NCBI GenBank assembly: GCA_019828595.1
Contig: JAHQRK010000031.1
Coordinates: 124,001 to 188,000, forward strand
Direction: 5' to 3'
DNA: 64,000 nt
Source: Aphanomyces cochlioides
Taxonomy: Eukaryota > Oomycota > Saprolegniomycetes > Saprolegniales > Verrucalvaceae
Numbering within the stretch: position 1 is the first letter of the stretch; every line of letters begins with the position of its first letter. This document shows, one piece after another, positions 47,422 through 58,313 of this stretch. Below the pieces are notes generated by a model. That model had not been told where the DNA came from, did no database searches, and saw only the letters and a list, made by a program, of their open reading frames with translations. Position numbers and translations under genes: made by a program.

Positions 47422-48914
47422 TTATGTCACTACTCTGGCTTCAACTTTGACTCGGTTGAATTCCTTGGCATCTCCAGAGACTGCAGGATGGTTCATGGAC
47501 GTCCAGCATTGAAATCCACTCGCCGGACAAGTCGAGACGACATGGGAATACCAGTGGTAATCCATTGTAGGCCAAGGGTTCCGATGTTTTTGTGACAGTG
47601 CTTGGAGCATTTCGTGACATCCTGGAGCCTGGTGTACAAGTCGCGCTACAGCCGACAATGGACAATGGACATGGATTTCACGTGAGTCGCCCGCTCTGCT
47701 GGATCAACTCTTGCAAGTATACGCCCTTCACCAACCTCGCAGCTGTGGATTGCACTCTCCATCCCCAAATCGAAGAACTTGCACCACGAAGACAAGTTGA
47801 TTGCTCCTAAAACACCAAATGCAACTCTGAAAGTCAACACGAACAGTGGAGACATCATGACGCCAGGTACATCTCTGAATCCTTGTAGATAGATGATTCC
47901 AGATCGGCGTAAGTCGCCATGAGCTTTGTTGGAGACAAAAGTTTCGCTTTAAAGTCAAACCAAACAACGCATCGAACACAGTCTTCATTGAAAGGAAAGC
48001 CATCTTCCAAGTTTGCCCTGCTTCATCTGGCGTTCGTGGATGACTTTGTCACATCACAAGTGCAAGTAGTCCATACTAACCAAATCACTTGAGCTAATTC
48101 GACAACTTTAGCGTCTTTCAGTATACGCCAACTAGTGAATGTGGGCAAATATCCCGTATTAACACCGCCTTGGCAGTCCTCGTATTCATACTCGTGGGTT
48201 CAATACCTCTCAAGATGAGCCAGGTATGTCATGTACTGAGTGGAGAAAGACTCGGTTCTACAGGGTGGTAAATTCAAATGGTTCATGGTCCAAAATGTTG
48301 CAGGATTGCAGTGAGTACATGGAATTGCTCATTCCAAGATAGCTCATTACGAGCAACCTTGGTGCGCGAGACGAAATGCCGAAAGGAATATCCATGAAGT
48401 ATTCAATGGCTAACATGCGCCTTATATTTGGGCAAATAATGAAATCAGTCGACACTTGTGGCCATGGAGCCCCTCAACGTGCTCAAGACAAGAAATTTTC
48501 CATCTCAGTGTGAAAACTTCGTATCTCGAATCGAGAAATTGATTCTTCGCTTTGGTGATACACTCGACAATATGTGTCGCAACGGACAGCAGCAACTCAT
48601 GAGGTGATGCCCCATGAAGCACTCGACAGATCGCTTTCTCCAGTGTTCCAACTGACACATCTAGACTCAACGTACTCCTATCAGTCCAAATACGTTATTC
48701 TAAAACCCTCACTGTGCTCTCAGCGACTAGCTAGAGCTTTAGCTGTTAACCACAGTATTGTGAAATTGCAGGTGCCCACTACAGAGACGACTACTGCGAG
48801 AAAAAACAGGAGTATGATGGTTTTGTTGGGAGCCTGCACGAGAGAGAGCATTTTGGACAATCTTCCTTCTGCCAACAGCTTGACATCCAATGGCAATAAC
48901 AAACGATATCGCAT
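47422..48914 (-). pseudogene. Relic of an unrecognised multi-pass membrane protein
   Basis: Reading from 48914 down: a transmembrane segment (ILLFFLAVVVSVVGTCNFTI), a soluble part (LEKAICRVLHGASPHELLLS), then VSTDFIICPNIRRMLAIEYF, YEYEDCQGGVNTGYLPTF, a possible 50-nt intron near 48018-48067, MAFLSMKTVFDALFGL, and a second hydrophobic segment (MMSPLFVLTFRVAFGVLGAI), ending near 47422. The frame must change between several of these without clear splice sites (for example a one-base shift near 48455) and stops occur after the first helix. The protein-like content is strong, but the locus as written looks inactivated. No family is recognised. Confidence 0.4.
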
Positions 48915-48924
48915 TAGACGCTAA

Positions 48925-49527
48925 CGTAAATCATGAGTGAGCATGACATCGTGAGTGAGCACCAGTAGAAATTAAGGAGAAGAACCTCCATATTTCAATG
49001 TTTTTATTTATTGGGAAGCCGGCAACAACGCAGCTGAACTTCACGAGCTTTGGAACGACGACTATGAGGTCATTGAATTGTAAAACAGTAGCGATAACGT
49101 AGGAATACATGCCACGTGCATGTCTTCCTTGTCTGTCTTGCCGGTTCTTCATCTTGAATGCAGCAGACTGAAAACGAAAATCTGAACTGTTGCTTCTCGT
49201 GTCCGCAAAACTTATATCTCTCAAATTTAATGTTTCCTTTGAATATTTATACCCTAAACCTTAATATCTCACCTTGATTTCTATACATTATTTAAGATTA
49301 AATTGTGTGCTCACTCACAATTCCCAAAAAGTAAGCAAAATGAAACCTTGGACATCATTAAGGAGTCGTAATATAGACTAAAATCGCTTACTTTTTGTCT
49401 GTTCTTTGAATTCCAAATTCAATCTTTCGTTTGCGACTTGAACTAGAAAAAAACTCGCAAAACTTCTTGAAATACTTGCGCTTGAACTTTTCGGTTCCAA
49501 ACTTGTGCTCACTCATGATGATTTACG
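48925..49527. mobile_element. Possible small inverted-repeat element
   Basis: The left end CGTAAATCATGAGTGAGCA (48925-48943) is matched in inverse by TGCTCACTCATGATGATTTACG (49505-49527), apart from three extra bases. A further GTGCTCACTCAC occurs inside near 49308 and its inverse near 48951. There is no ORF of note. The roughly 600-bp unit with matching inverted ends looks like a non-autonomous element or foldback, but I see no clear target duplication. Confidence 0.4.
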
Positions 49528-49852
49528 GTACAGCACTGTACTTGATTTACGGGAATCGAGTTCGCCATCTTTGCGTTTGATTTTTCATTCAGTACAAATA
49601 CCAAGGAAGAGATGAAGGACATACCACGGCAGACTCATGAGCTCTTCGATATGACTCACTATGATATCGCTTCATTCATTAACGAAAAGTTGATAAACTG
49701 CACTTGAGATGAAAGAAATATTCATGCGAGTACAAGCTCCAGCTGTCAAGGAGATGTAGACGATGACAGACCCCAGACGGAGGCCGAAGAGGACGAAATT
49801 CTCCACACGTCAGTGAAATGAACTCATGGATTACCTCCAAGTAAGCGTACAT
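49528..49852. other. Intergenic, nothing recognised
   Basis: No supported gene or repeat between the inverted-repeat element and the elicitin pseudogene. Confidence 0.4.
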
Positions 49853-51630
49853 TTAAAATAGCATGATGGCAAGCACTGTCGCAAGGAGGGGAAGGATTGG
49901 CACGAGTGTCATCGTCCCAGAGGAGACACAAGTCATGTTGGCGCGAAGGCCTTCGTTGGCAAAAGGACACGTGAGTTCCCCGACTGCCTTGAGATATGTC
50001 TTGCAGTCGGCGATCTTGCACAGTTGGGCGATTGTATTGGATGTGGCAGCGAAAGGGTTGGATGCAATACTGCTTGAGTGCACTTGGGAAGAAGAGATGC
50101 GAGAGAAGAGAGATCGTTTGAGCTGCAAACGCTAGGAATGGACGTGCAATTTAAACTGACTCGTGTCGATTCATCGGGAAACTTGCATGTGATCGCAGCG
50201 ACGGATTTGAAATACGTCTTGCAGTCGTCAAACTTGCACGACTGAGCGATTGCGTCCACGGAGGCAACAAAAGGATTCGACGTGGTATTGATCGAACCAC
50301 CAGCTTGAGTGCATTTAACAAGAGAGGTCGTCAGTGGCGAGAGGTCGTTGGTCGTGCATTGTGGCTAGCAGTGGCCAAGGTGCAGTTATAATTGACTCGA
50401 GTGGATTCGTTGGGAAAGAAGCAGAGCAGCGACAGATTTAAAAGTTGTCTTGCTTGCAAAGTTGAGCGATTGTATCGATGGAAAGGCCCAGCGGATTCGA
50501 TGCGATGTTTTGCGCAGTCATGCAGTCGTCGACTTTGCAAAGTGGAGCAATCGTGTCAGCTGATACACTCAAGGGGTTGGTCGCGATTGAAGGCGTGTTC
50601 GCTGACGCAGCACACTTGGCAAGTCAAGGCTGGATAGACGTCAAATCGCTGGCCTTGCATGTATTTCGGGTGCAATTGTAGCTAGCTCGAGTTGTCTCGT
50701 TGCGATATCCACACGGGAGGCCAGCGATAGACTTCAGAACACTCCTGCATTCGTCAAAGTTGCATATTTGCGCAACTGCGTCTGGGGAAGAAGCAAAAGG
50801 TTCAGCGAGGATGCTCGTCGTGTTGGACGCCAGAGCACATTTTGCGAGAGGAAGGATAAAGGGAGCAGCATCCGTGGCGTTGCACAGTGGTGGGCCACAC
50901 TTGTAGGAGATCAAAAGCGATTCGTCAGGAAAGGTACATTGGAGGTTGTAGATGGATTTAAACACCTTGGAGCAGCTGGCAAATTGGCATTTGTCACTGA
51001 TTTCCTCGGGCAGGAGAGTAAATGTTTGGTACTCGATGCGCCAGTCGCCTGATTCAACACCACAAGCGCTGAGTGCGTTGCTGAAAGCTATCGAAGCCGC
51101 ATTCTTGAGGAATACATGTGAAGTTTTGACGGAGTGTTTCCTTTGGAAGCGCGCACGGTAGCGCCGCAATCGATTCGAACGCTGTCTTGCAATCGTCGAG
51201 CTCACAAAGTTGGCTGAATTGCCAACTCGAGAGCCAAAATGGGTTGGTCGTCACATTGGTGTTGTTTCCCGCTTGCGCGCATTTGCTGAGTGTGTTTGAA
51301 AAAAGGGGCGAGGACGCTCGCATCGCAGACAGAGCTACAGTTGTAGTACTTTCTCTTCGTACGAGAAGGATCGTCGGATAAATCGCACGGCGCATTAAAG
51401 AGGGCATTGAAAAGCTTTCTGCAGTCGTCGTTTTTGCAAATTTGGACTGGATCAGACGTCGACGTCGCGGGGTCGTCTTGGTAGCTATACCCAAACTTGC
51501 TCACGCAACTGTTCCTGACATAATTCATCCCCGCATCATAAATAACATCGTTTGTACACACATCGCCGAAGGCAGTCGTTGCAAAGAGGACAAGAAGAAG
51601 CTTGAGAAGAGTCCTCATGACGCAAAGCAA
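49853..51630 (-). pseudogene. Broken multi-domain elicitin-like gene
   Basis: The start at about 51618-51630 encodes a signal peptide (LLKLLLVLFATTAFG) and the first elicitin-like unit. The frame then switches near the homopolymer run at 51299-51308, again near 51090-51130, and many times after 50620. Repeated units with the CxxxxC pair (QLCELDDC, KCQFASC, QICNFDEC, QLCKIADC) and N-E/D-S/T-x-R before the last cysteine are spread over three frames. A hydrophobic GPI-type tail is read at 49853-49910. It is a paralogue of the intact gene at 52408, placed head to head with it. Confidence 0.85.
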
Positions 51631-51854
51631 GACAAACGAGGAATGACGCCAATCTTGGCATCTGTGGCGTCATTGAATGCCCAGGCAATTTCGAGATTGC
51701 GATGCCAATTTCTCGTCCAATCGCTCGACACATCCAAGCTTTCAAGCGCATTAACTGGCGTCTATTTTCGTGAATCTAAGGGTAAGGTGGTAAGTATAGC
51801 ACGATATTTGTTGCAAGTTTGCGTGATGCAAGCTCACGAAATCGTAGTTGCAGG

Positions 51855-51917
51855 ACGAAAATGGCATTTTCTTCCAAGATGGAGCTCAGATCTCCATTTT
51901 GAAAAAGCCATTTTCGT
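51855..51917. repeat. Hairpin between the two divergent elicitin loci
   Basis: Arms ACGAAAATGGC (51855-51865) and GCCATTTTCGT (51907-51917) pair, with further inner pairing of GATGGAG with TCTCCAT and of TTTTC with GAAAA. It lies about 225 bp from the broken gene's start and 490 bp from the intact gene's start. Function unknown. Confidence 0.55.
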
Positions 51918-52313
51918 GCACAAAATCAATCTCAAGTCCCACCGTGTATGTAGCCCAGTGAGTACGTCCCCCGCCCTTACAGCTTCATATTGGACGTATA
52001 GCTACGTAGCTGTTCATAGCATGGATCCTCGGGCTGCGGAAGGTAATGCAATGAGGATTCGATTTGCCTCTCCATCCCTTCATCACGTCGTGAGTTGAAA
52101 TGTCGTCCTTCATAAGGTACTTGAAACTCCTTGTCCATACTCTGAAACGACTGCCGGTAGACAATGACGTGGCGGAGCATGGCTTCACCACGCCACCAAA
52201 TCTCGTCAAATCATCACGTTTGAAGTCAACGATGGTGCTTTTCATGGCAATGGATGCAATCCACGATATGAATCTTGACGGATTGGTCCGTATAATTACA
52301 TTCCCAAATATAG

Positions 52314-52357
52314 TTTCGTGCTAAATACTAGTAAATTTCGTGCTAAATACTAGTAAA
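52314..52357 (+). repeat. Perfect 22-bp tandem duplication upstream of the eight-domain elicitin gene
   Basis: Two identical adjacent 22-bp copies (52314-52335 and 52336-52357), each holding GCTAAATACTAG, end 50 bp before the ATG at 52408. A CTCACTTT initiator-like motif follows at about 52378. This could alter the promoter. Confidence 0.75.
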
Positions 52358-52407
52358 ACGACAAGCACCTCATGCAATCTCACTTTGCATTTCATCCCAT
52401 CTCGGTC

Positions 52408-54339
52408 ATGAAGGTAATCAATCTCGTCCCGAGTCTGGTGTCCATCGCTCTTGTCCATGCTCAATGCGGTGGTATCGGTGACATTTTCGATTACAGTCTT
52501 CCAATGTTGAAATGCCTCGATCAAGGCAATGCAAGTGCAGTCGTGGCCAACCCGACCAGTGCATCCGCTGCTACGTTGGCCCAAATATGCCAAAACGACG
52601 ACTGCAAGACTGTGTTCAATGCCTACAACACTCAAGTGTGCAATCGTACCGACGACTCGACTGCAAAATACTATAACTGTGGCCCCATATGCAACACGAC
52701 GGACATTTTACCACTCAATGGAGCTCTCACAAAGTGTGCATATGCCGTCAATGTATCGACGGCCATCACACAGAATCCATATTGGATTTCGCCCTACAAA
52801 TTCAATCAGCTTTGTCAGATTAACGAATGCAAGAATGCGTTCAAGACCATCGCAGCTCTTTCCTGCGCTCTACCCAATGAAGCCATTCGAGCTTACTTTA
52901 CCTGCACGCCGCCAGTCTGCACCGCGAACGACTTGTACATTTACAAATCGTCTCTCCAAAAATGCGCTCAGTCGGCGAATTCAGCCACGATCGCGTCCAA
53001 CCCTTTTGGTGCCTCGGCTCAAACAATTGCCCAATTGTGCACATTTAGCGACTGCAAGAAAGCATTTCAGGGCCTCTCGAATCTCCCGTGCACGTTTCCC
53101 AACGAAAATCTTCGCACCAATTACTTTTGTGGCCCCAATGTATGCAATGCGAACCAACTTTCATTCCTTGAGGCTCCTCTTGCCAAATGCGGCCAGGCAC
53201 TTGGCTCCTCTAGCCTTTCGACAAATGTGATTTGGTATGATGGAGCCGCAATCGACCAATTTTGCAAATACGAAGACTGCAGGACCGCTTTCAAGTCAAT
53301 TGCAGCTCTCTCATGTCCTCTCCCCAATGAAACCATTCGCAATAACTTTAATTGCCCCCCAAGTGCGTGCAACGATGTGGACCTCGCCCCATATGCAGAC
53401 GCATTCAGCAAATGCGTTGTTAAAACAGATTCGGTGAGTTTGGCCACGAATCCTTTTGGTGCTTCTGCGGATACAATTGCCAAATCTTGCAAAATCGACG
53501 AATGCAAGTCGGTTTTCAAGTCGATGGCGACTCTTCCATGTATTTTCCCCAACGAGTCGACTCGCACTAGCTTTAATTGCATTTCAGTGTGCAATGCCAA
53601 CGACCTCACTCCACTCACTACCTCTTTGACCAAGTGTACTCAATCTGGAGGCTCTACCAGCGTCACATCGAATCCGTTTGGAGCATCGACGGCTGCCATT
53701 GCGCAAACCTGTCAAATTGACAACTGCAAGACAGCCTTCAAGTCGATTGCGGATCTTCCATGCGTTTTTCCCAACGAAACTCTACGCTCGAGTTTCAATT
53801 GCATTCGTGCAGATTGCAACGCAAATGACTTTACCTCTCTCCAGCCTACACTGACGAAATGCGGTCAATCCATCACGACAGTCGTTGATTTCGACACGAA
53901 TATCATGATGGCCTCCGCGGACGCGATCAACAAGTTTTGCAAATACGATTATTGCAGGACAGCCTTCAAATCCATCGCCGCTCTTCCGTGTGCTCTCTAC
54001 AACGAGTCCACGCGGGTCAACTTTAATTGTACTCCCGTCGCGTGTGAAATCAACAACCTCTTGCCCATCGTGAACAACTACAGACAATGTGCTCAATCAG
54101 TCGACGCGACGAGCTTTACAACGTTTACAACGACGCCTTTCAGTCTCTCAGCGGACACAATCGCCCAGTATTGCAACATCGACGCGTGCAAACCCGTCCT
54201 CAAGTTCATGGCGAGTCGTCAGTGCATAATGCCCAATGAAGCTCTGCGCAAAAACTTGAATTGCACCTCCTCGGCAAGTTTTGCACACATCCCAGGGGCT
54301 GTATTCCTCGTGATGTCGGTCCTTGCTATGCTGATTTGA
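52408..54339 (+). CDS. Eight-domain elicitin-like secreted protein, probable GPI anchor
   Basis: An intact single exon of 643 residues. A signal peptide (MKVINLVPSLVSIALVHA) is followed by eight tandem elicitin-like domains of about 75-78 residues, each with six cysteines, the C-x4-C pair (for example QICQNDDC, QLCQINEC, KSCKIDEC, QTCQIDNC) and a final motif N-E-x-x-R..C. Domains start at about residues 20, 94, 170, 245, 320, 394, 469 and 545. The protein ends in a hydrophobic stretch (IPGAVFLVMSVLAMLI), as for a GPI anchor. Elicitins bind sterols or lipids; a string of eight would make a cell-wall-spanning or multivalent surface protein, which is inference. The ATG at 52408 was chosen over one twelve codons upstream because it begins the signal peptide. 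Domains 4 and 7 resemble each other (FCKYEDC, FCKYDYC), as do 3, 5 and 6, which suggests internal block duplication. Confidence 0.9.
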   Translation: MKVINLVPSLVSIALVHAQCGGIGDIFDYSLPMLKCLDQGNASAVVANPTSASAATLAQICQNDDCKTVFNAYNTQVCNRTDDSTAKYYNCGPICNTTDILPLNGALTKCAYAVNVSTAITQNPYWISPYKFNQLCQINECKNAFKTIAALSCALPNEAIRAYFTCTPPVCTANDLYIYKSSLQKCAQSANSATIASNPFGASAQTIAQLCTFSDCKKAFQGLSNLPCTFPNENLRTNYFCGPNVCNANQLSFLEAPLAKCGQALGSSSLSTNVIWYDGAAIDQFCKYEDCRTAFKSIAALSCPLPNETIRNNFNCPPSACNDVDLAPYADAFSKCVVKTDSVSLATNPFGASADTIAKSCKIDECKSVFKSMATLPCIFPNESTRTSFNCISVCNANDLTPLTTSLTKCTQSGGSTSVTSNPFGASTAAIAQTCQIDNCKTAFKSIADLPCVFPNETLRSSFNCIRADCNANDFTSLQPTLTKCGQSITTVVDFDTNIMMASADAINKFCKYDYCRTAFKSIAALPCALYNESTRVNFNCTPVACEINNLLPIVNNYRQCAQSVDATSFTTFTTTPFSLSADTIAQYCNIDACKPVLKFMASRQCIMPNEALRKNLNCTSSASFAHIPGAVFLVMSVLAMLI

Positions 54340-54821
54340 ATCCAACATAATTCATAAATGTATACTCCTTTCGACTGACTTGGAAGAAGTTGTTATCATC
54401 CCAAAGTCGCTTGAATCTCTCGTTTAACAAGTAAATGTTGCCCGACTCTCGAATATCGCGAGTAATTTTTTGCATTGACTCAAACGTCAAGACAACCATG
54501 TGGCGGCCATAAGTACTCAAGAGTTAATTCAGAATCACAATGGTCGATACAGAAAAGTTCTGGTTTGGACAGTGCATTTGAGGGGCTGGTGGAGTCGTCA
54601 ATCTTGCACGTTAGCCATTATCTTGACACCAATTTCGATGAGCTTGGCCAAGATAAAGAGCTTGAGTATGCACTAGTTAATGGATTAACCAAAAAGAGTT
54701 TTTGATATCAAATGCAGCACAATTTGTATACAAGTTTAAGCGATGATAATATCAAAATTTTGATTTGAAGCACGACTCGAAACAGTTTTGAACTCAATCT
54801 AGCAAGTATAATGTCTTGTCT
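54340..54821. other. Intergenic, nothing recognised
   Basis: Downstream of the eight-domain gene. Short ORFs without protein-like character. Confidence 0.4.
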
Positions 54822-54824
54822 TTA

Positions 54825-55289
54825 GAGCATCTCCAACCCATTAGCTATAGCCATAGCCAAATTAGCCATTTTGGGACAATTTTAGCTATAGCTATATTTG
54901 CAATCCACATTCTACCATAGCTAAATGGAAGAAGCGACACCCAGGATGACCATAGATCCTGAGTTCATCAGTGCCCTAGCAGCGATTCCCCAAACAACTG
55001 CGACGAATGCAGATCTTTTTGTCATCAATTTCTGTCCATTCTAGGCCTCTTAGCCTAATCCTTGACTCCTTTTCACTCATGCCAGAGCTCAGTACAACAT
55101 CACACATTCATTCTTGTTTTTGCTCAAGAATGTATGTTTGACATTTGACTTTTGAAATACTTGGCTAGCTATTTAAGTGAAAAATAGCTAGTCCATCAAA
55201 AAATTATGGCTATAGCGATCCTGGGTGGGACTGTTTTCTAGCCATATTTTGGCTATGGCTAGGGAAATAGCGACCGGGTGGAGACGCTC
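54825..55289. mobile_element. Tourist/Harbinger-like MITE, 465 bp, TTA target duplication
   Basis: The left end GAGCATCTCCAACCC (54825-54839) pairs with the right end, which reads GAGCGTCTCCACCCG in reverse complement (55275-55289). The trinucleotide TTA flanks both sides (54822-54824, 55290-55292), the 3-bp target typical of PIF/Harbinger elements. Subterminal TAGCTATAGCCATAGCC repeats occur at both ends in inverted form. There is no transposase inside; a HARBI1-type transposase relic lies at 62299-63175. Confidence 0.75.
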
Positions 55290-55292
55290 TTA

Positions 55293-56382
55293 CTAGCATA
55301 AAAATCCTGACGAAGATGAACGATTTCCAAGCTGAGATAGAACAAAGTGAGCCACATGGGCAGCTGTCGGTCTGTTGTCTGGATTTAGTGCCATACATTC
55401 CATTGCCAAATCACGAACCCATCCAGGGCAGTCGTCGGTGAACGTAGGATGGAGTTTTCCTGCCGCCACCTGCACCATAATTGCTGTGTCACCAAGAGGT
55501 AGTCCATTTGAAGGGTTTTTCATGTCTTCGTAAGGAAGATGATGTGTACTAAATTCAGATAACACCACGCCTAGCATACATTCGTCGGATGGGACCAAAG
55601 AATTTTGAACTTACCAAATGAATAAATATCCGAAGCAAATGTGTAATATTGCGATTGATTCACTTTGGGGGTCATCCAACGAAATGTTCCAACGCCGATT
55701 GTCATCGTCGCCTGAATATCTTCCTTGGAAATACCAAAGTCGGTCAATTTGGTTCCCTTGGTAGAATCCAGCAGGATATTTCGAGATTTGATGTCGCGGT
55801 GGATAATATTCAACGAGTGCAAATAGACCAACGCTTCAATGATGTAGTAGATATGCTCGACTTTGTCACTCCACGATAATTCTTCACGACTGCAGTTCGC
55901 CAAGTAGTCTTTCAAATCGCCACAGTCCATATATTCCATAATGCATTTCATATCCACAGGTCGGTTCCACGTCACACCAATGAGTTTAACGACGTATGGG
56001 GAATCAAATTTTCCCAAGAGATGGATTTCATCAACAAAGGCCTGCACATGGTCCACCGCCACTCGATAATCGTGGAGTGCTTTCACGGCAACCGATTCTC
56101 CTCGGAGGGTTCCTCGCCACACTGTGGCAAATGTACCAGATCCCAGTTGACTTTCTAGCTGGAGTTCTTTTGCATCCACACGGTATACAGCCAAATCTTT
56201 CAAATCAAGATCTTGGCCGTCTGTCCAAGAGGCATATGTCTTTGTATGAGTCAGGCTCTTTTCAATGCGATTTCGACGACGCCACCACAACCAAACGACA
56301 AGACCGACACAAAAAACAACTGCAGCAGTCACACCCACGATGACACCAGTGTAATTGACTACTCGTTTACTGTCCGTTGGCA
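55293..56382 (-). CDS. TKL-type receptor-like kinase, transmembrane and kinase exons
   Basis: Exons 56382-55615 and 55570-55293 (44-nt intron) encode a transmembrane helix (about 14-34) followed by RRRNR and a protein kinase domain. Visible motifs: glycine loop GSGTFATVW (81-89), VAVK lysine 101, helix C glutamate 119, HRD 195-197 with N202, DFG 215-217, then SDIYSFG and NPDNRP. The APE motif reads TPK, so the glutamate that pairs with the late arginine is lysine; all catalytic residues are otherwise kept. The family is tyrosine-kinase-like Ser/Thr kinases, which are numerous in oomycetes. A 44-nt intron (56383-56426) joins it in frame to the LRR ectodomain exons. The right MITE end with its target duplication lies directly beyond the stop, so the MITE may have replaced the 3' flank. 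Confidence 0.85.
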
Positions 56383-56426
56383 CTAAAATATTTATCGTGA
56401 GTTTGCGATTGATTTCGCTGTGATAC

Positions 56427-57690
56427 GTGGCTGTCCATCACAGACTGTACAGTTTGGAAAGCGTGTTGTACACAAAGTTTTCCAAACATTCATCGTTGTG
56501 CTGTCTTTTCACGTTGTCTCATTCAGATCCAAGCTGACGGGAAGATCAGCGAGCGATTTGCTGCGTCCAAGAGTCGGCATGTCATTGCGATTGAGCGCAG
56601 TAAATGTGGCTTGATCCATGGTCCATTTGTCCAAGGTAACATTTGCTAAGTTGCTACGAAATTAAAAATTGAAAAATAGTCAACGGAGATAGCTTACAAC
56701 GTGACCAATTTGGAGCTAAACGACAAGTTGTTGATCGTTCTCAGCGGAGTCGAGCTCACATCTCTACGTTCAAATTTTAGTGACCTTTCACAAATGAAAT
56801 AATTGCGTACAAAGTAACCAAATTGGTAAAATCCAAGTTTTCCAACACTGTGAAGCGCGTCGAAGCAGCCGATCTAGATACCAGTTGAGTCGAAGTAACA
56901 ATTACGGACATACAAATAAGTTAGACTTTAAGGCACGTCCGATAGAGTTGAGATGGGATTGCCATCAAGTGTTCTAACATTTCTGTAAATCAAGACTACC
57001 ACAAAGAACATACAGTGAGGCTAAAGACCGCGGCAACTGGGCTGGAATTGACTTTAGATTGGAGTTTGTTATACTTCTACAAGAACATGAATCACTTCAC
57101 GATCGGGAACGATCAAGTATCATACAGAGATTTGACTGACGACGGAAAACTATAATTTTGAATGGTACAGTCGTCGATATTCCTAGCCACAACGTCCTAA
57201 GATCTTCAAACATGCATGCGCACAGATCTGTCAGTCGAGGAACTTGGGCTGATCTTGGCCACGAAATATTGTCAACTCCATCGAAATTCCTAATTCAAAT
57301 TAATCGAGTCCAATGACACATCAACACACAAAATGGCGAGTCGTTGAGGCCACTGGAACGTTGCTGGTGAGTCAAACTTCTTGCATCGAGAGATTGTTCT
57401 ACGGCGGCATGAGCGGAATCGATTCCAAAAACATCCACATCGTACAAATTGACTACATTTGGAGCGACGAAGAATGTCCACTGTGCAGGTTGATCGCGCT
57501 TTGCAGCTAATCGCACATTCCTACAAGCAAGATAACACGGAATGAAGCACGAACTAAACGTACGAAGCCGGGCAATCGCTAAAATTGCCGATTGCGTCGG
57601 CTGCCTCCGAGTCCGTGCTGTCGACCACTGCACACGACCGATTGACAACGCAATATGTTTTTTTTGACGGACACAACGAGCCATCCCATA
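56427..57690 (-). CDS. LRR ectodomain exons of the same receptor kinase, possibly inactivated
   Basis: Exon 56653-56427 reads FNLANVTLDKWTMDQATF to FPNCTVCDGQP and splices into the kinase part. A 44-nt intron (56654-56697) precedes an exon ending INNLSFSSKLVT, so the joined text is a leucine-rich repeat. Further upstream, repeat-like pieces each end near a GT (FTVLENLDFTNLVTL, LDGNPISTLSDVP, SIPAQLPRSLASL), consistent with one LRR per exon. The N-terminus should lie near 57.5-57.69 kb. Within the 56653-56427 exon there is an in-frame TGA at 56509-56511 that I cannot remove by splicing. The gene is therefore either a pseudogene, uses an unplaced splice, or has a sequence error. Exon borders beyond 56697 are not fixed. 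Confidence 0.5.
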
Positions 57691-58069
57691 TTAAAATCTT
57701 AGACACACTCGTCGGTAGAGCATCGTAGACGCATTTGGCCGTTGCGACGCTGACCAGGAGCTGGACTCAGGACAGCATTTTGTCGTCCACTTTGCAGTAT
57801 GTTCGTCCTGGTCATACGGAAAACCATCCGGATGCTAGATGACCCCCTATGTTAGTAACTTTGTCGTCTGTTCGAAATGTTTATGTGTCCAAAGAATCAA
57901 CTTGGCGTTTCCAATGAAATTTCGATATATTTCGTCTAGAAATATATCCATCTTCACCCTCACGCCGCATGGGACTTCCTGTCTTTGTCGATCGAAATGG
58001 TTTAGCCAAATATAGCATCCACAGATGCGACGACATGGACAACTCGTTGTGTCCCCCGTGTATCTTTGA

Positions 58070-58300
58070 CATAGATATGGAGCATTTCAGGTAGTAGCAA
58101 TATGGGAATGATGGCATTACGACTGCTGTCTTATGTCGCAAATCCATGGCAGACTGTCGGCTGCGAAATGTAGGATAGAACTTCCCTGTTGCTACCATGA
58201 CTATGATTTCTGTGTCGCCCGAAGGCTGGTAGGCTCAAGCCTTCATCATTTTTTCATTGGGGATGATGTCTGAATTTAGGCAGCGCTTCAATGACAGTAC
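58070..58300 (-). pseudogene. Kinase-domain fragment
   Basis: SGDTEIIVMVATGKFYPTF read here matches LGDTAIMVQVAAGKLHPTF of the kinase gene at 55293-55570, and the preceding MMKA and upstream residues match the MKNPSNG region with a stop inside. Only this short C-terminal-lobe piece remains. It directly abuts the inverted repeat that starts at 58314. The stretch 57691-58069 shows nothing else. Confidence 0.7.
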
Positions 58301-58313
58301 CGGCTGTATGTGC

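Noticed and set aside
51442..52098. 218-codon plus-strand ORF
   Set aside because: Runs antisense through the elicitin pseudogene start and the hairpin; no protein-like features.
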